Source of the DNA: Sinomonas atrocyanea
Lineage (GTDB): Bacteria > Actinomycetota > Actinomycetes > Actinomycetales > Micrococcaceae
DNA: 64,000 nt
Assembly: GCF_030811715.1 (NCBI RefSeq)
Contig: NZ_JAUSRH010000016.1
Span: 1-64,000, forward strand
Direction: 5' to 3'
The notes under the pieces are model-generated. The model was not told where the DNA came from and searched no databases. It saw nothing but the letters and a program-made list of their open reading frames with translations. Shown here piece after piece: positions 40,363 to 49,566 of the stretch; the first letter of the stretch is position 1; the number at the start of each line of letters is the position of its first letter. A program made the position numbers and the translations under genes.

Positions 40363-41694
40363 TCAGGCGGGGTCGAGGCGTCGGCGCCCGGCCACGGACC
40401 GCGTCACGGCGAGCACGAGGACGGCGACGCTCAGCACACCGGCCGCCAGGGCGAGTCCCTCGAAGCCGATGAGCGCCATCGCGACCCCGGAGAGCGCGCC
40501 GCCGGCGGCTCCCGCGAGGCCCATGGCCGTGTCGCTCGCACCCTGCGCCTGGACCCGGTGGACGGGTCCGACGCTCTCGGCCAGGAGCGCAGAGCCGGCG
40601 ATCGTCGCGGCGGACCATCCGAGCCCGAGCAGGACGAGGCCCACAGCTACGGCCGGGGGGCTCGGTGCCCCGAGCGCGGCGACGGCAACGGCGAGCAGGA
40701 GCACAACATGGCCGCCGGCAAGAACCCGACGCCGCCCGTAGCGGTCCGAGAGCCAGCCCATGAGCGGCGAGAGCGCATACATCCCGGCGATGTGCAGCGA
40801 GATCGTGAACCCGATGAGCGCGAACGAGTCGGTGCTCACGCGGCCCTCGTGGCCCATGCCGGCCATGGGCCCCACCGTGACCTGCTGGAGGTGCAGCGGG
40901 GTCATCGACATGACCGAGACCATGACGGCGTGCGCGGCGACGACGCCCAGGACGCCGAGGACGGCGTCGGGTGAGGTACGGATCGCGCGGACGCCGCCCG
41001 TGAACGCCGCACCCCAAGGGGTCCCACCCGAGCGGGCGGCCCGGTCCTGAGGAGCCTCCTGGATGCCGGCGCGGCGCCGGGCCTCGAGCAGAGGGTCGGG
41101 GCGCAGGCCGACGAGCAGGATCACGGCGGCCAGCGCCATCCCGGCGACGGAGATGACGAACGGGCCGGCCGTCTCGGGCAGGTGGAGGGCCGTGCCGAGG
41201 GCGGCCCCGGGCCGGATGAGGTTGGGGCCCGCCACCGCGCCCACGGTGATGGACCAGACGACGAGCGAGAGGTCCCGGCCGCGGTGGGCGGCGCCGGCGA
41301 GGTCGAGCGCTGCAAAGCGCGACTGGAGGTTCACGGCTGTCCCCACCCCGAGCAGCGCCCCGCCCGCCAAAAGGACCGGCAACGATGAGGTGACGGTGGA
41401 GAGCACGACCGCGAGTGAGCCCGCCATGGCGAGGGCCAGGCCCACGACGAGCGCCGTCCGGCGGCCCTTCGCGGCGGCGAGACCCGCCAGGGGCAGGGCG
41501 GCGACGGCGGCCGTGAGGGTCAGCACGGTCGTCACGGACCCTGCCCAGGCATCGGAGCCGCCGTACTGGACGGCGAGCAGGGAACCGATGGCGAGCGTCG
41601 CACCGTTCCCGAGACCGCTCAGCAGCTGCGCGGAGGCCAGCACCCCCACGGTCCTGCGCTGCAGGCGGCGCTGCCCGGCGCCGGGGTCAGGCAT
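40363..41694 (-). CDS. Major facilitator superfamily transporter
   Basis: A 443-residue membrane protein with about twelve hydrophobic segments and the MFS loop motif [16 protein letters not shown] between TM8 and TM9, with a weaker copy ([10 protein letters not shown]) between TM2 and TM3. A cytosolic loop with [19 protein letters not shown] splits the halves. It probably exports drugs or metabolites; substrate unknown. The ATG at 41694 overlaps the uvrB end by 8 bp, so it may be co-expressed with the repair gene. Confidence 0.9.
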   Translation of the reverse strand: MPDPGAGQRRLQRRTVGVLASAQLLSGLGNGATLAIGSLLAVQYGGSDAWAGSVTTVLTLTAAVAALPLAGLAAAKGRRTALVVGLALAMAGSLAVVLSTVTSSLPVLLAGGALLGVGTAVNLQSRFAALDLAGAAHRGRDLSLVVWSITVGAVAGPNLIRPGAALGTALHLPETAGPFVISVAGMALAAVILLVGLRPDPLLEARRRAGIQEAPQDRAARSGGTPWGAAFTGGVRAIRTSPDAVLGVLGVVAAHAVMVSVMSMTPLHLQQVTVGPMAGMGHEGRVSTDSFALIGFTISLHIAGMYALSPLMGWLSDRYGRRRVLAGGHVVLLLAVAVAALGAPSPPAVAVGLVLLGLGWSAATIAGSALLAESVGPVHRVQAQGASDTAMGLAGAAGGALSGVAMALIGFEGLALAAGVLSVAVLVLAVTRSVAGRRRLDPA

Positions 41695-43795
41695 GCCCGG
41701 CGGCCTGCATCTGCCGCAGCTCCTTCTTGAGGTCGCCGACCTCGTCACGGAGCCTGGCAGCGAGCTCGAACTGGAGTTCTGCCGCGGCCCCATGCATCTG
41801 TTCCGTAAGCTGCTCGATGAGGCCGATCAGGTCCTCGGCCGGGGCGGCCGCGACCCCATCCTTCCGGACGGTCTCCTGGCCGGTCGCCGCGGCCTTCGCG
41901 GCGGAATACCCGCGCTTGCCCTTGCCGTAGTCGAACTGCTTGATCAGCTTCTCGGTGTCCTGATCCTCACGCGCGAGCTGGTCCGTGATGTCGGCGATCC
42001 GCTTGCGTAGCGGCTGGGGGTCGATCCCCCGCTCCTTGTTGAACGCCACCTGGATCTCGCGGCGACGATTCGTCTCGTCGATGGCCTGGGCCATGGAGTC
42101 GGTGATCCTGTCCGCGTACATGTGCACCTGGCCGGAGACATTGCGCGCCGCGCGGCCGATCGTCTGGATGAGGGACGTCGCCGAGCGCAGGAAGCCCTCC
42201 TTGTCCGCGTCGAGGATGCTCACGAGCGAGACCTCGGGGAGGTCCAGGCCCTCGCGGAGGAGGTTGATGCCGACCAGGACGTCGAACGTGCCGAGCCGCA
42301 GCTCCCGCAGCAGCTCGACGCGGCGGAGGGTGTCGACGTCCGAATGGAGGTACTGGACCTTGACCCCGTGGCCGAGCAGGTACTCGGTGAGGTCCTCGGC
42401 CATCCGCTTGGTGAGGGTCGTGACGAGCACGCGCTCGTCCCGCTCGACGCGGTCGCGGATCTCGCCGAGGAGGTCGTCGATCTGGCCCTTCGTGGGCTTG
42501 ACCACCACCTCGGGGTCAACCAGGCCGGTGGGCCGGATGATCTGCTGCACCACGCCGTCGGCCTTGCCGAGCTCGTATTTCCCGGGCGTGGCCGAGAGGT
42601 AGATGGTCTGGCCGATCCGCTCGAGGAACTCGTCCCACTTCAGCGGGCGGTTGTCCATGGCGGAGGGTAGCCGGAAGCCGTGTTCGACGAGGGTGCGCTT
42701 GCGCGACATGTCCCCCTCGTACATGGCGCCGATCTGCGGGACGGTCACGTGGGACTCGTCGATGACGAGCAGGAAGTCATCCGGGAAGTAGTCCAGGAGG
42801 CAGTGCGGGGCAGTGCCGGGCCCTCGGCCGTCGATGTGCCGGGAGTAGTTCTCGATGCCGTTGCAGAACCCCATCTGCTGCATCATCTCGAGGTCATAGG
42901 TGGTGCGCATGCGCAGCCGCTGGGCCTCGACGAGCTTGTTCTGCGACTCGAGCAGCTGCAGCCGCTCGGCGAGCTCGTCCTCGATGCCGCGGATTGCCTT
43001 GGCCATCCGCTCGGGGCCGGCGACATAGTGGCTCGCGGGGAAGACGTACATCTCCGTCTCCTCCCGGATCACCTCGCCCGTGAGGGGGTGGAGGGTGTGG
43101 ATCGACTCGATCTCGTCGCCGAAGAACTCGATCCGCAGGGCCTGCTCCTCGTACATGGGGATGATCTCGACCGTATCGCCGCGCACGCGGAAGGTGCCGC
43201 GGTGGAAGTCCATGTCGTTGCGCACGTACTGCATCGCGACGAACCGGCGCAGGAGCGCGTCCCGGTCCATCTCCATCCCGCGCCGCAGGGTGACCATCCC
43301 GGCGACGTACTCCTCGGGGGTGCCCAGGCCGTAGATGCACGAGACGGTCGCCACGACGACCACGTCTCGGCGCGTGAGCAGCGCGTTCGTGGCCGAGTGC
43401 CGCAGCCGCTCGACCTCCTCGTTGATCGAGGAGTCCTTCTCGATGTAGGTGTCCGACTGGGGCACGTAGGCCTCGGGCTGGTAGTAGTCGTAGTAGGAGA
43501 CGAAGTACTCGACCGCGTTGTTGGGCAGGAGCTCCCGGAACTCGTTGGCGAGCTGCGCCGCGAGGGTCTTGTTCTGGACCATCACCAGGGTCGGGCGCTG
43601 GAGCTTCTCGATCACCCAGGCCGTCGTGGCGCTCTTGCCGGTGCCCGTGGCTCCGAGGAGCACCACGTCCTTCTCGCCGTTCTGGATCCGTTCGGCGATC
43701 TCGGCGATCGCGGTCGGCTGATCGCCCGCCGGCTGGTATTCGCTGACCACCTCGAAGGGCGCTACGACGCGGTTGATCTCCTGCGCAAGGCTCAT
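41687..43795 (-). CDS. uvrB: Excinuclease ABC subunit B
   Basis: A 702-residue UvrB, the damage-verifying helicase of nucleotide excision repair. Walker A is [14 protein letters not shown] (near 48-61), the beta-hairpin [12 protein letters not shown] (near 101-112) inserts between strands, motif II is VIDESH, motif [11 protein letters not shown], and the C-terminal UVR domain ([19 protein letters not shown]) contacts UvrC. The ATG at 43795 has no ribosome binding site; TAGATT ends 6 nt upstream. A perfect palindrome covers the -35 region and contains a TGTC core at the spacing of RecA-independent damage promoters. Confidence 0.97.
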   Translation of the reverse strand: MSLAQEINRVVAPFEVVSEYQPAGDQPTAIAEIAERIQNGEKDVVLLGATGTGKSATTAWVIEKLQRPTLVMVQNKTLAAQLANEFRELLPNNAVEYFVSYYDYYQPEAYVPQSDTYIEKDSSINEEVERLRHSATNALLTRRDVVVVATVSCIYGLGTPEEYVAGMVTLRRGMEMDRDALLRRFVAMQYVRNDMDFHRGTFRVRGDTVEIIPMYEEQALRIEFFGDEIESIHTLHPLTGEVIREETEMYVFPASHYVAGPERMAKAIRGIEDELAERLQLLESQNKLVEAQRLRMRTTYDLEMMQQMGFCNGIENYSRHIDGRGPGTAPHCLLDYFPDDFLLVIDESHVTVPQIGAMYEGDMSRKRTLVEHGFRLPSAMDNRPLKWDEFLERIGQTIYLSATPGKYELGKADGVVQQIIRPTGLVDPEVVVKPTKGQIDDLLGEIRDRVERDERVLVTTLTKRMAEDLTEYLLGHGVKVQYLHSDVDTLRRVELLRELRLGTFDVLVGINLLREGLDLPEVSLVSILDADKEGFLRSATSLIQTIGRAARNVSGQVHMYADRITDSMAQAIDETNRRREIQVAFNKERGIDPQPLRKRIADITDQLAREDQDTEKLIKQFDYGKGKRGYSAAKAAATGQETVRKDGVAAAPAEDLIGLIEQLTEQMHGAAAELQFELAARLRDEVGDLKKELRQMQAAGHA

Positions 43796-43801
43796 GCTTC
43801 C

Positions 43802-43824
43802 AATCTACGCCGGGCAGCGGACAG
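43802..43824 (-). promoter_or_regulatory. uvrB promoter: TAGATT with PafBC-type TGTC box
   Basis: On the minus strand CTGTCCGCT (43824-43816), 8 bp, TAGATT (43807-43802), 6 nt, ATG. This follows TTGTCRGTG-N8-TANNNT in spacing and in the TGTC core; the R position is C. No -35 consensus and no LexA-like box. Confidence 0.55.
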
Positions 43825-43835
43825 CTCGTGTCCGC
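43817..43835. promoter_or_regulatory. Perfect palindrome over the uvrB promoter
   Basis: GCGGACA-GCTCG-TGTCCGC: two perfect 7-bp arms with a 5-bp centre. One arm holds the TGTC core of the proposed damage box and the other is its mirror image on the opposite strand. It could be an operator for a dimeric regulator. Confidence 0.5.
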
Positions 43836-43887
43836 AGGGCGCCACGATCGCCACGGGCTGACACCGAATGCCCCGGCGGCCCGGCTC

Positions 43888-44502
43888 TCAGCCCTCCCGG
43901 GCGGCGGGCTCAAGCACCTCGTCCCAGAGCCGGTCCACCGCGGCGCGCAGCTCGGGGAGGGAGCCGGTGTTGGCGACAACGTGGTCGGCGGCGGCGAGGC
44001 GCTGCTCCCGCGTCGCCTGGGCCGACATGCGGGACCTCGCCTCGGCCTCGTCCATCCCATTGCGGGCAAGCAGCCTGGCCAGGCGCACGTCGTCGGGCGC
44101 ATCGACGACCACGACGACGTCGAACGCGCCCGCCTGGCCGGTCTCCACCAGCAGCGGGATGTCCTGGACGACGACGGCGTGCGGGTCCCCGGCGACGGCG
44201 TCGCCCGCGAGCTGCGCCGCGCGCGCCCGGACGCGGGGATGGATGATCGCGTTGAGCATGTCGCGGCGGGACGGGTCGGCGAACACGATGGCGCCCAGCG
44301 CGGCACGGTCGAGCGTGCCGTCGGGGGCGAGGATTCCCTCCCCGAAGGCTTCGACGACTTCCGCGAGCCCGTCGCTGCCGGGCGCCACGGCCTCGCGCGC
44401 CAGGACGTCCGCGTCCACGATCACGGCGCCGCGCTCGGCGAGCCGCCGCGACACCTCCGACTTCCCCGCGGCGATGCCGCCCGTCAGGCCCACTCTCAGC
44501 AC
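43888..44502 (-). CDS. coaE: Dephospho-CoA kinase
   Basis: A 204-residue kinase that carries out the last step of coenzyme A synthesis. The P-loop is GLTGGIAAGKSEVSRRL (5-21); the substrate lid and DIPLLVETG, VVVVDAP and RMSAQATREQRLAAAD segments match the family. It is a plain CoaE without the C-terminal GrpB extension present in some mycobacteria. The GTG at 44502 has no ribosome binding site and TAGGCT ends 6 nt upstream. It is divergent from yigZ. Confidence 0.95.
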   Translation of the reverse strand: MLRVGLTGGIAAGKSEVSRRLAERGAVIVDADVLAREAVAPGSDGLAEVVEAFGEGILAPDGTLDRAALGAIVFADPSRRDMLNAIIHPRVRARAAQLAGDAVAGDPHAVVVQDIPLLVETGQAGAFDVVVVVDAPDDVRLARLLARNGMDEAEARSRMSAQATREQRLAAADHVVANTGSLPELRAAVDRLWDEVLEPAAREG

Positions 44503-44508
44503 GGGACC

Positions 44509-44555
44509 AGCCTAGTGGAGCCGGGCGGCCCCCCGGACCGGACAGCTCCTAGACT
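44509..44555. promoter_or_regulatory. Divergent leaderless promoters of coaE and yigZ
   Basis: TAGGCT (minus, 44509-44514) ends 6 nt before the coaE GTG; TAGACT (plus, 44550-44555) ends 7 nt before the yigZ GTG. No ribosome binding site lies in either gap. Confidence 0.55.
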
Positions 44556-44562
44556 GGGCACG

Positions 44563-45240
44563 GTGACCGAGACGCCGAGCCATGCCACGATCTACACGAC
44601 CTTGGACGGGGAGCACCGCCACGAGTTGGAGGTCAAGCGCTCGCGCTTCATCACGGTGCTGCGCCGGGCGACGACCGAGGACGAGGCCCGTGCCCTCGTC
44701 GCCGGGCTTCGGCGGGAGTTCCACGATGCCCGCCACCACTGCAGCGCGTTCGTCCTCGGGCCGGACCGCACCACGCAGCGCAGCAGCGACGACGGTGAGC
44801 CCTCGGGCACCGCCGGGATCCCGATGCTGGAGGCCCTCCTGCGGCGTCAGACGCACGACGGCGTCGCCGACCTCAGCGACGTCGCTGCGGTCGTGGTGAG
44901 GTACTTCGGCGGGATCCTCCTGGGCGCCGGCGGCCTGGTGCGGGCGTACTCGGAGTCCGTCTCGGCGGCCCTGGACACCGCCCCGCTCCTGCGGCGCCGC
45001 AGACTTCGGCTCGTCGGGATCGATCTGCCCCATGCCGCGGCACCGCGGCTCGAGAACGACCTGCGCGCCGGCGGCGTGCTGGTGGTCGGCACGGACTACG
45101 GCGCAGACGGCGCGACGCTGCGGGTGGCCCTCGAGGACACCGACGCGGGAGGGATGGCGTTCGCTGCGCGACTCGCCGGACTGACCGCCGGGACGGCTGA
45201 GCCTGTGAGGCTCGGGACCTCATGGGTGGACGTCCGCTGA
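44563..45240 (+). CDS. yigZ: YigZ/IMPACT family protein
   Basis: A 225-residue UPF0029/IMPACT protein. The conserved core reads KRSRFI near 25, HHCSAFVLG near 62, DDGEPSGTAGIPML near 78-91 and VVVRYFGGILLGAGGLVRAYS near 112. The C-terminal 70 residues form the second, ferredoxin-like domain. In eukaryotes IMPACT regulates Gcn2; the bacterial role is unknown. The GTG at 44563 gives the family N-terminus, with TAGACT 7 nt upstream. It converges on rpsA. Confidence 0.88.
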   Translation: MTETPSHATIYTTLDGEHRHELEVKRSRFITVLRRATTEDEARALVAGLRREFHDARHHCSAFVLGPDRTTQRSSDDGEPSGTAGIPMLEALLRRQTHDGVADLSDVAAVVVRYFGGILLGAGGLVRAYSESVSAALDTAPLLRRRRLRLVGIDLPHAAAPRLENDLRAGGVLVVGTDYGADGATLRVALEDTDAGGMAFAARLAGLTAGTAEPVRLGTSWVDVR

Positions 45241-45485
45241 CGGGCCGAAGAATCGGGCTGACGGAGCTGGGACTGAGGAGTCGGGCCGAAGGAGTCGGGC
45301 GAAAGAGCCGAGGTGGGGGCGGGTGCTGGGGGTGAACCCGCCCCCGCAGCCACCGTAGGGATCTGCTCGGGAGCGCCGGCAGGGGAAAAAGGCCCGGGAG
45401 ACACGACGAGGGCGGGCCCTGCCTGAGCAGGACCCGCCCTTGTCAGCGGTGTCGGTACCGGCGGCCTAGGCGGCCGCGGTCACGA
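45241..45485. repeat. Intergenic region with degenerate 14-bp repeats between yigZ and rpsA
   Basis: Two adjacent near-identical 14-mers, ggagtcgggccgaa (45277-45290) and ggagtcgggcgaaa (45291-45304), with a related cgggccgaag right after the yigZ stop (45241-45250). No gene is seen; the rpsA terminator lies at 45409-45440. Confidence 0.5.
45409..45440. terminator. Terminator hairpin between yigZ and rpsA
   Basis: A 14-bp inverted repeat with one mismatch (45409-45422 with 45427-45440) and loop CTGA, 45 bp past the rpsA stop on the minus strand and able to serve both convergent genes. Confidence 0.8.
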
Positions 45486-46949
45486 TCAGTTGCCGGTCAG
45501 CTTCTCGCGGAGCGCGGCAAGGGCCTCGTCCGAGGCGAGGGTGCCGTGCTCGGTCGCCGGCGCCTCGGAGGAGTAGGTGGTCGGAGCGGCCTCGTGGCCA
45601 CCGGACGCGGCGGCCGCGTCGTCGGCGAGGTGCTGCGCGACCTGCTTCTTGTGCGCCTCCCAGCGGGCCTGGGCGTCGGCGTACTGCTGCTCCCACGCGG
45701 CGCGCTGAGTCTCGTAGCCCTCGAGCCACTCGTTGGACTCCGGGTCGAAGCCCTCCGGGTACTTGTAGTTGCCCTCCTCGTCGTACTCGGCGGCCATGCC
45801 GTAGAGCGCCGGGTCGAACTCGGTCGAGTCCGGGTCCACGCCCTCGTTGGCCTGCTTGAGCGACAGGGAGATGCGGCGACGCTCGAGGTCGATGTCGATG
45901 ACCTTGACGAAGAGCTCGTCGCCCACGGAGACAACCTGCTCGGCGAGGTCCACGTGGCGGACCGCCAGCTCCGAGATGTGCACGAGGCCCTCGATGCCGT
46001 CCTCGACGCGCACGAACGCGCCGAACGGAACGAGCTTCGTGACCTTGCCCGGGACAACCTGGCCCAGCGCATGCGTGCGGGCGAAGGTCTGCCACGGATC
46101 CTCCTGCGTCGCCTTGAGCGACAGGGAGACGCGCTCGCGGTCCAGGTCCACCTCGAGGACCTCGACCGTGACCTCCTGGCCGACCTCGACAACCTCGGAC
46201 GGGTGGTCGATGTGCTTCCAGGACAGCTCCGAGACGTGGACGAGGCCGTCGACGCCGCCGAGGTCCACGAACGCACCGAAGTTGACGATCGAGGACACGA
46301 CGCCCGTGCGGACCTGGCCCTTCTCGAGCTTGTTGAGGAAGGAGGAGCGGACCTCGGACTGGGTCTGCTCGAGCCACGCACGGCGGGACAGGACCACGTT
46401 GTTGCGGTTCTTGTCGAGCTCGATGATCTTCGCCTCGAGCTTCTGGCCGATGTACGGCGCCAGGTCGCGGACGCGGCGCATCTCGACCAGCGAGGCCGGG
46501 AGGAAGCCACGGAGGCCGATGTCGAGGATGAGACCACCCTTGACCACCTCGATGACGGTGCCGGTGACGACGCCGTCCTCCTCCTTGATCTTCTCGATGT
46601 CGCCCCAGGCGCGCTCGTACTGGGCGCGCTTCTTGGACAGGATCAGGCGGCCTTCCTTGTCCTCCTTGGTGAGAACGAGGGCCTCGACCTGATCACCGAC
46701 GGCGACGACCTCGGACGGGTCGACGTCGTGCTTGATGGAGAGCTCGCGGGAGGGGATGACACCCTCCGTCTTGTACCCGATGTCAAGGAGGACCTCGTCG
46801 CGGTCGACCTTGACAACGGTGCCCTCGACAAGGTCGCCGTCGTTGAAGTACTTGATGGTGGCGTCGACGGCGGCGAGGAACTCCTCGGGCGTGCCGATGT
46901 CGTTGATGGCGACCTGCGGCGTGGAGGAGGTCGTGGAGGTGATGGTCAT
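45486..46949 (-). CDS. rpsA: 30S ribosomal protein S1
   Basis: A 487-residue S1 with four S1/OB domains: about 37-108 (GTVVKVDRDEVLLDIGYKTEG), 122-188, 206-276 (GVVSSIVNFGAFVDLGGVDGLVHVSELSW) and 292-362 (GKVTKLVPFGAFVRVEDGIEGLVHISEL), of which only short stretches are cited as signatures: NFGAFVDLGG and PFGAFVRVEDG. The actinobacterial form is shorter than the six-domain E. coli S1. The C-terminus is an acidic, Ala-rich tail. The ATG follows a GGAG about 11 nt upstream, in a leader of about 100 nt from a clear sigma-70 promoter. Confidence 0.96.
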   Translation of the reverse strand: MTITSTTSSTPQVAINDIGTPEEFLAAVDATIKYFNDGDLVEGTVVKVDRDEVLLDIGYKTEGVIPSRELSIKHDVDPSEVVAVGDQVEALVLTKEDKEGRLILSKKRAQYERAWGDIEKIKEEDGVVTGTVIEVVKGGLILDIGLRGFLPASLVEMRRVRDLAPYIGQKLEAKIIELDKNRNNVVLSRRAWLEQTQSEVRSSFLNKLEKGQVRTGVVSSIVNFGAFVDLGGVDGLVHVSELSWKHIDHPSEVVEVGQEVTVEVLEVDLDRERVSLSLKATQEDPWQTFARTHALGQVVPGKVTKLVPFGAFVRVEDGIEGLVHISELAVRHVDLAEQVVSVGDELFVKVIDIDLERRRISLSLKQANEGVDPDSTEFDPALYGMAAEYDEEGNYKYPEGFDPESNEWLEGYETQRAAWEQQYADAQARWEAHKKQVAQHLADDAAAASGGHEAAPTTYSSEAPATEHGTLASDEALAALREKLTGN

Positions 46950-46991
46950 GTAGTAGGGGCTCCGATGTGGATAGTTGGTCGGTCACCCAGA

Positions 46992-47009
46992 CACGTGCGG
47001 CCGCACGTG
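46992..47009. promoter_or_regulatory. 18-bp perfect palindrome in the rpsA leader
   Basis: CACGTGCGGCCGCACGTG reads the same on both strands. It lies between the rpsA promoter and start codon. As RNA it could fold into a 7-bp stem with a GGCC loop; as DNA it could bind a dimeric protein. Confidence 0.5.
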
Positions 47010-47054
47010 CTGGCTGAAGTGTTGATGGTGGTGCTGCGCACTACGCGCCCCACC

Positions 47055-47084
47055 AGTCTAGTTGGCGGTCCCAACAGGGGTCAA
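47055..47084 (-). promoter_or_regulatory. Sigma-70-type promoter of rpsA
   Basis: On the minus strand TTGACC (47084-47079), an 18-bp spacer and TAGACT (47060-47055). This is the best -35/-10 pair in the window and predicts a start near 47048, giving a leader of about 100 nt. Confidence 0.75.
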
Positions 47085-47138
47085 AACGCCCCAGCGCGCG
47101 GCTGCCTTCGATTCCAGGGTCCGATTCCGGGGACAGCC

Positions 47139-48011
47139 CTATTCCCACGGCAGGCCAGCCCTCGAGAGGGTGGTGAAGGAGATCCCCATCCCGATGAGGC
47201 GCGGCAGCGCCGCCTCGTACCCCCGGGCCGTCCCCGCTCCCGGGTGGTTCATGTGGCTGATCACGATGTCCCCGGCGCGCGCCCTCCCGACCTCCGTGGC
47301 GACCTGCGCGGGCGAGAAGGTCGCCCCGCCGTCGCCGTTGACCGAGAAGTTGACCGGGACGAGGCCCACGGCACGGACCACATCCGCGGCCACGTCGTCG
47401 TAGTAGGCGGTGCCGGGCCGGTACCAGGGGCCGGGCGCCCGGGTGAGCCCCTCGAGGTGCGCCCTGTTGGACAGGATCTCCTGGTAGACGGCGGCGACAG
47501 AGGACGTGCCCGGGATGCCGTAGGCCGCCCGGCCCGTCACCGACAGCGGCCGGTGCGCCGTGCCGTGGTCCGCGAGCTCGAACAGGGGGTCGGCGGCCAG
47601 TTCGGCGGCCGCTCCGGGGTTCGCCGCGATCCAGCGGGAGTTGAGGAACAGGGTCGCGGGAACCCGGTACTTCCTCAGGGCCGCAATGAGCCGGGAATCG
47701 TACCCCGCGCCCCCTGGGCCTCCGCAGGCGTCGAAGGTGAGGGCGACAGATGCCACGGAACAGCGGGTCACGACGCCGGGCACCGCGAGTCCCCACATGG
47801 CCGGGACGCGTCCGGCAAACCTGCCCTCGATCTGCTCGAGCGCGGGGAGCGGCGGCCGCGCCGGGCCGGTGGGCCCCGGAGCTTCCGCGGCCCCGTGGGC
47901 CGGGGCCGGCCCGGGGCCCTTGGCGCCCGAGGAGAGGGACGCTGTCGGCGCGGCGCACGCCGCCAGTGCCAGTGCAGGCAGGGCGGTGAGCACACGTCGG
48001 CGCGCGAGCAT
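47139..48011 (-). CDS. Polysaccharide deacetylase lipoprotein
   Basis: A 290-residue NodB-fold protein. The N-terminus ARRRVLTALPALALAAC combines a twin-arginine-like start with a lipobox (LAAC, Cys19), so it is probably an exported lipoprotein. A Pro/Ala/Gly linker follows. The deacetylase motifs are VALTFDACGG near 92 (motif 1, with D-A-C rather than the usual D-D), HGTAHRPLS (His motif) near 150 and PWYRPGTAYYD near 195. It may trim acetyl groups from cell wall glycans; the altered motif 1 leaves activity uncertain. The ATG has GGAG 5 nt upstream. rpsA's promoter region lies after its stop. Confidence 0.87.
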   Translation of the reverse strand: MLARRRVLTALPALALAACAAPTASLSSGAKGPGPAPAHGAAEAPGPTGPARPPLPALEQIEGRFAGRVPAMWGLAVPGVVTRCSVASVALTFDACGGPGGAGYDSRLIAALRKYRVPATLFLNSRWIAANPGAAAELAADPLFELADHGTAHRPLSVTGRAAYGIPGTSSVAAVYQEILSNRAHLEGLTRAPGPWYRPGTAYYDDVAADVVRAVGLVPVNFSVNGDGGATFSPAQVATEVGRARAGDIVISHMNHPGAGTARGYEAALPRLIGMGISFTTLSRAGLPWE

Positions 48012-48163
48012 TCAGGCTCCAGGGAGGAGGAACAGTGGGCGGGGTCCGCACCGGTCTTCGCCGTGACGTCCCGGGGGCAGGATACCGCGGCGAGCCCACG
48101 CCCGGGGGAACGCACGGTTGCAGGCAGGTGTCGCGCTGCCGCCCGCCAGCGACCCGTCGCCGC

Positions 48164-49492
48164 CTAGAAGTGCGTGAGGCAGTGGGCGGGGCGCTCGACC
48201 GCGAGCATCCGGGCCAGCTCCGCTGCGGCATCCGGCCGACCGGCCCCGACGCGGATGCGGCCCGCCTCGGCGAGCGTCACCGGGCTCACGCCGCCGACGT
48301 AGACCGACGAGAGCTCGGCGATGTCCATGATGAGGTCGTCCTGCCCGGGGTCGTCGGCGCCGACGCGGGAGACCCGGGCTGTGCCCGCCGAGGAGGAGAG
48401 GCGGTACCTGCCGTCCGTGAATCCGAGGGGATCGTGGACGCGGAGGACGAGCTCGCCGTCGTGCGCGGTCTTCCGGGCGGAGAGCGCGGCCTCGACGTCG
48501 AGGATCCGCAGCCAGAGCATGTCCCGCACCGAGCCGGTGCGGACCACGCGCGGGTCCTCGAGGGCCCACACGAGCGGGTCGTCCACCGGGGCATCCTCCC
48601 ACTCGACGCGCTCGATCAGGTCGAGGGAGCCCAGGAAGTCCCAGAGCCCCAGGTAGGCCTCCGGGGTCGCCGCGACGAGGTCGCGCAGCGCCATGGTGGG
48701 CGGCTCCGTCTCCCAGCCGCGGAATGCGTAGGCCGCGTAGCCGTCGGGGATGCCCTGCTCGTCGAGGTGGACCGCGACCCGGACGGCCCGGTCCGGGCCG
48801 CCCGTCTCGTCATCCCACTGGCCCGCTGCGCGCAGGCGGTAGCGCTCCTGCCGGCCCAGCGAGCCGGGGATCGCCCGGTGCGCCCTGGCGAAGATCTCCG
48901 GGGCGAGGTCCAGCATCGCCGCCGGCTCGGCCGCGACCACGCGGCCGCGCACGGGCGCCGGGAGCCTGAACCGCGGCCCCGTCTCCACACTCACGCTCCG
49001 CTCGTGGGTCGCGACCCCGTAGCCGAAGCGCCGGTAGATCGAGGCCTCGGAGGCCGTCAGGGCGGCGACCGGCACACCGTCTGCCTTCGCGCGTGCCAGG
49101 TCCTCGGACATGAGCCTGCGGAGGAGCCCGCGGCGGCGGTGGTCCGTCCGGACGGTGACGGCCGTGACCATGTGGGCGGGGACGAGCACCCCGTGGCCCA
49201 CATTGAGGGTCTTGCGGAACGTGGCAAAGGTGGCCACCGGGCCCGCAGAATCCAGCGCCGGGGCCGCGGCGGGCTCCGTCTCGTACGCCCCGGTCAGCTC
49301 CCGGTCGTCGGCCACCGACGACTCGGCGATCCGCGCCGTGAGCTCGTCCCGCCCGGGCTTCTGGTAGAAGCCGTAGTGCACGGCCTCGATCCACCGCTCC
49401 GTGTCCGCGTAGTCGGGCGACGACGCCGGCTGCGGCCGGAACCGCCGGATCTCGTAGTCGGTGCCCCGCAGCGTTCCTGTGTCGGCGCTCAT
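48164..49492 (-). CDS. eis: Eis-like GNAT N-acetyltransferase
   Basis: A 442-residue protein of the Eis family: two GNAT-like domains and a sterol-carrier-like C-terminal domain. The acetyl-CoA motif is VTAVTVRTDHRRRGLLRRLM (near 107-126), and the free C-terminal Phe that acts as catalytic base in Eis enzymes is present (CLTHF at the end). Mycobacterial Eis acetylates aminoglycosides and other amines; the natural substrate here is unknown. The ATG has a GAGGGGGAAC stretch upstream. Its upstream gap contains imperfect 16-bp repeats that run into the polA 3' end. Confidence 0.88.
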   Translation of the reverse strand: MSADTGTLRGTDYEIRRFRPQPASSPDYADTERWIEAVHYGFYQKPGRDELTARIAESSVADDRELTGAYETEPAAAPALDSAGPVATFATFRKTLNVGHGVLVPAHMVTAVTVRTDHRRRGLLRRLMSEDLARAKADGVPVAALTASEASIYRRFGYGVATHERSVSVETGPRFRLPAPVRGRVVAAEPAAMLDLAPEIFARAHRAIPGSLGRQERYRLRAAGQWDDETGGPDRAVRVAVHLDEQGIPDGYAAYAFRGWETEPPTMALRDLVAATPEAYLGLWDFLGSLDLIERVEWEDAPVDDPLVWALEDPRVVRTGSVRDMLWLRILDVEAALSARKTAHDGELVLRVHDPLGFTDGRYRLSSSAGTARVSRVGADDPGQDDLIMDIAELSSVYVGGVSPVTLAEAGRIRVGAGRPDAAAELARMLAVERPAHCLTHF

Positions 49493-49534
49493 TGCCCGCG
49501 TTCCCCCTCGTGTCAGTGCTGCCTCGCAGCAGTG

Positions 49535-49566
49535 TGCGGCGTCGTATCAGTGCGGCGTCAGGTCAG
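49535..49566. repeat. 16-bp tandem repeat spanning the polA stop codon
   Basis: tgcggcgtcgtatcag (49535-49550) and tgcggcgtcaggtcag (49551-49566) agree at 13 of 16 positions; a further partial copy follows inside polA. The second copy contains the polA stop codon (49563-49565). Confidence 0.5.

Noticed and set aside
45241-45320. Degenerate repeats after yigZ as a CRISPR array
   Set aside because: Units are 14 bp, adjacent and without spacers; no cas genes are present in the window.
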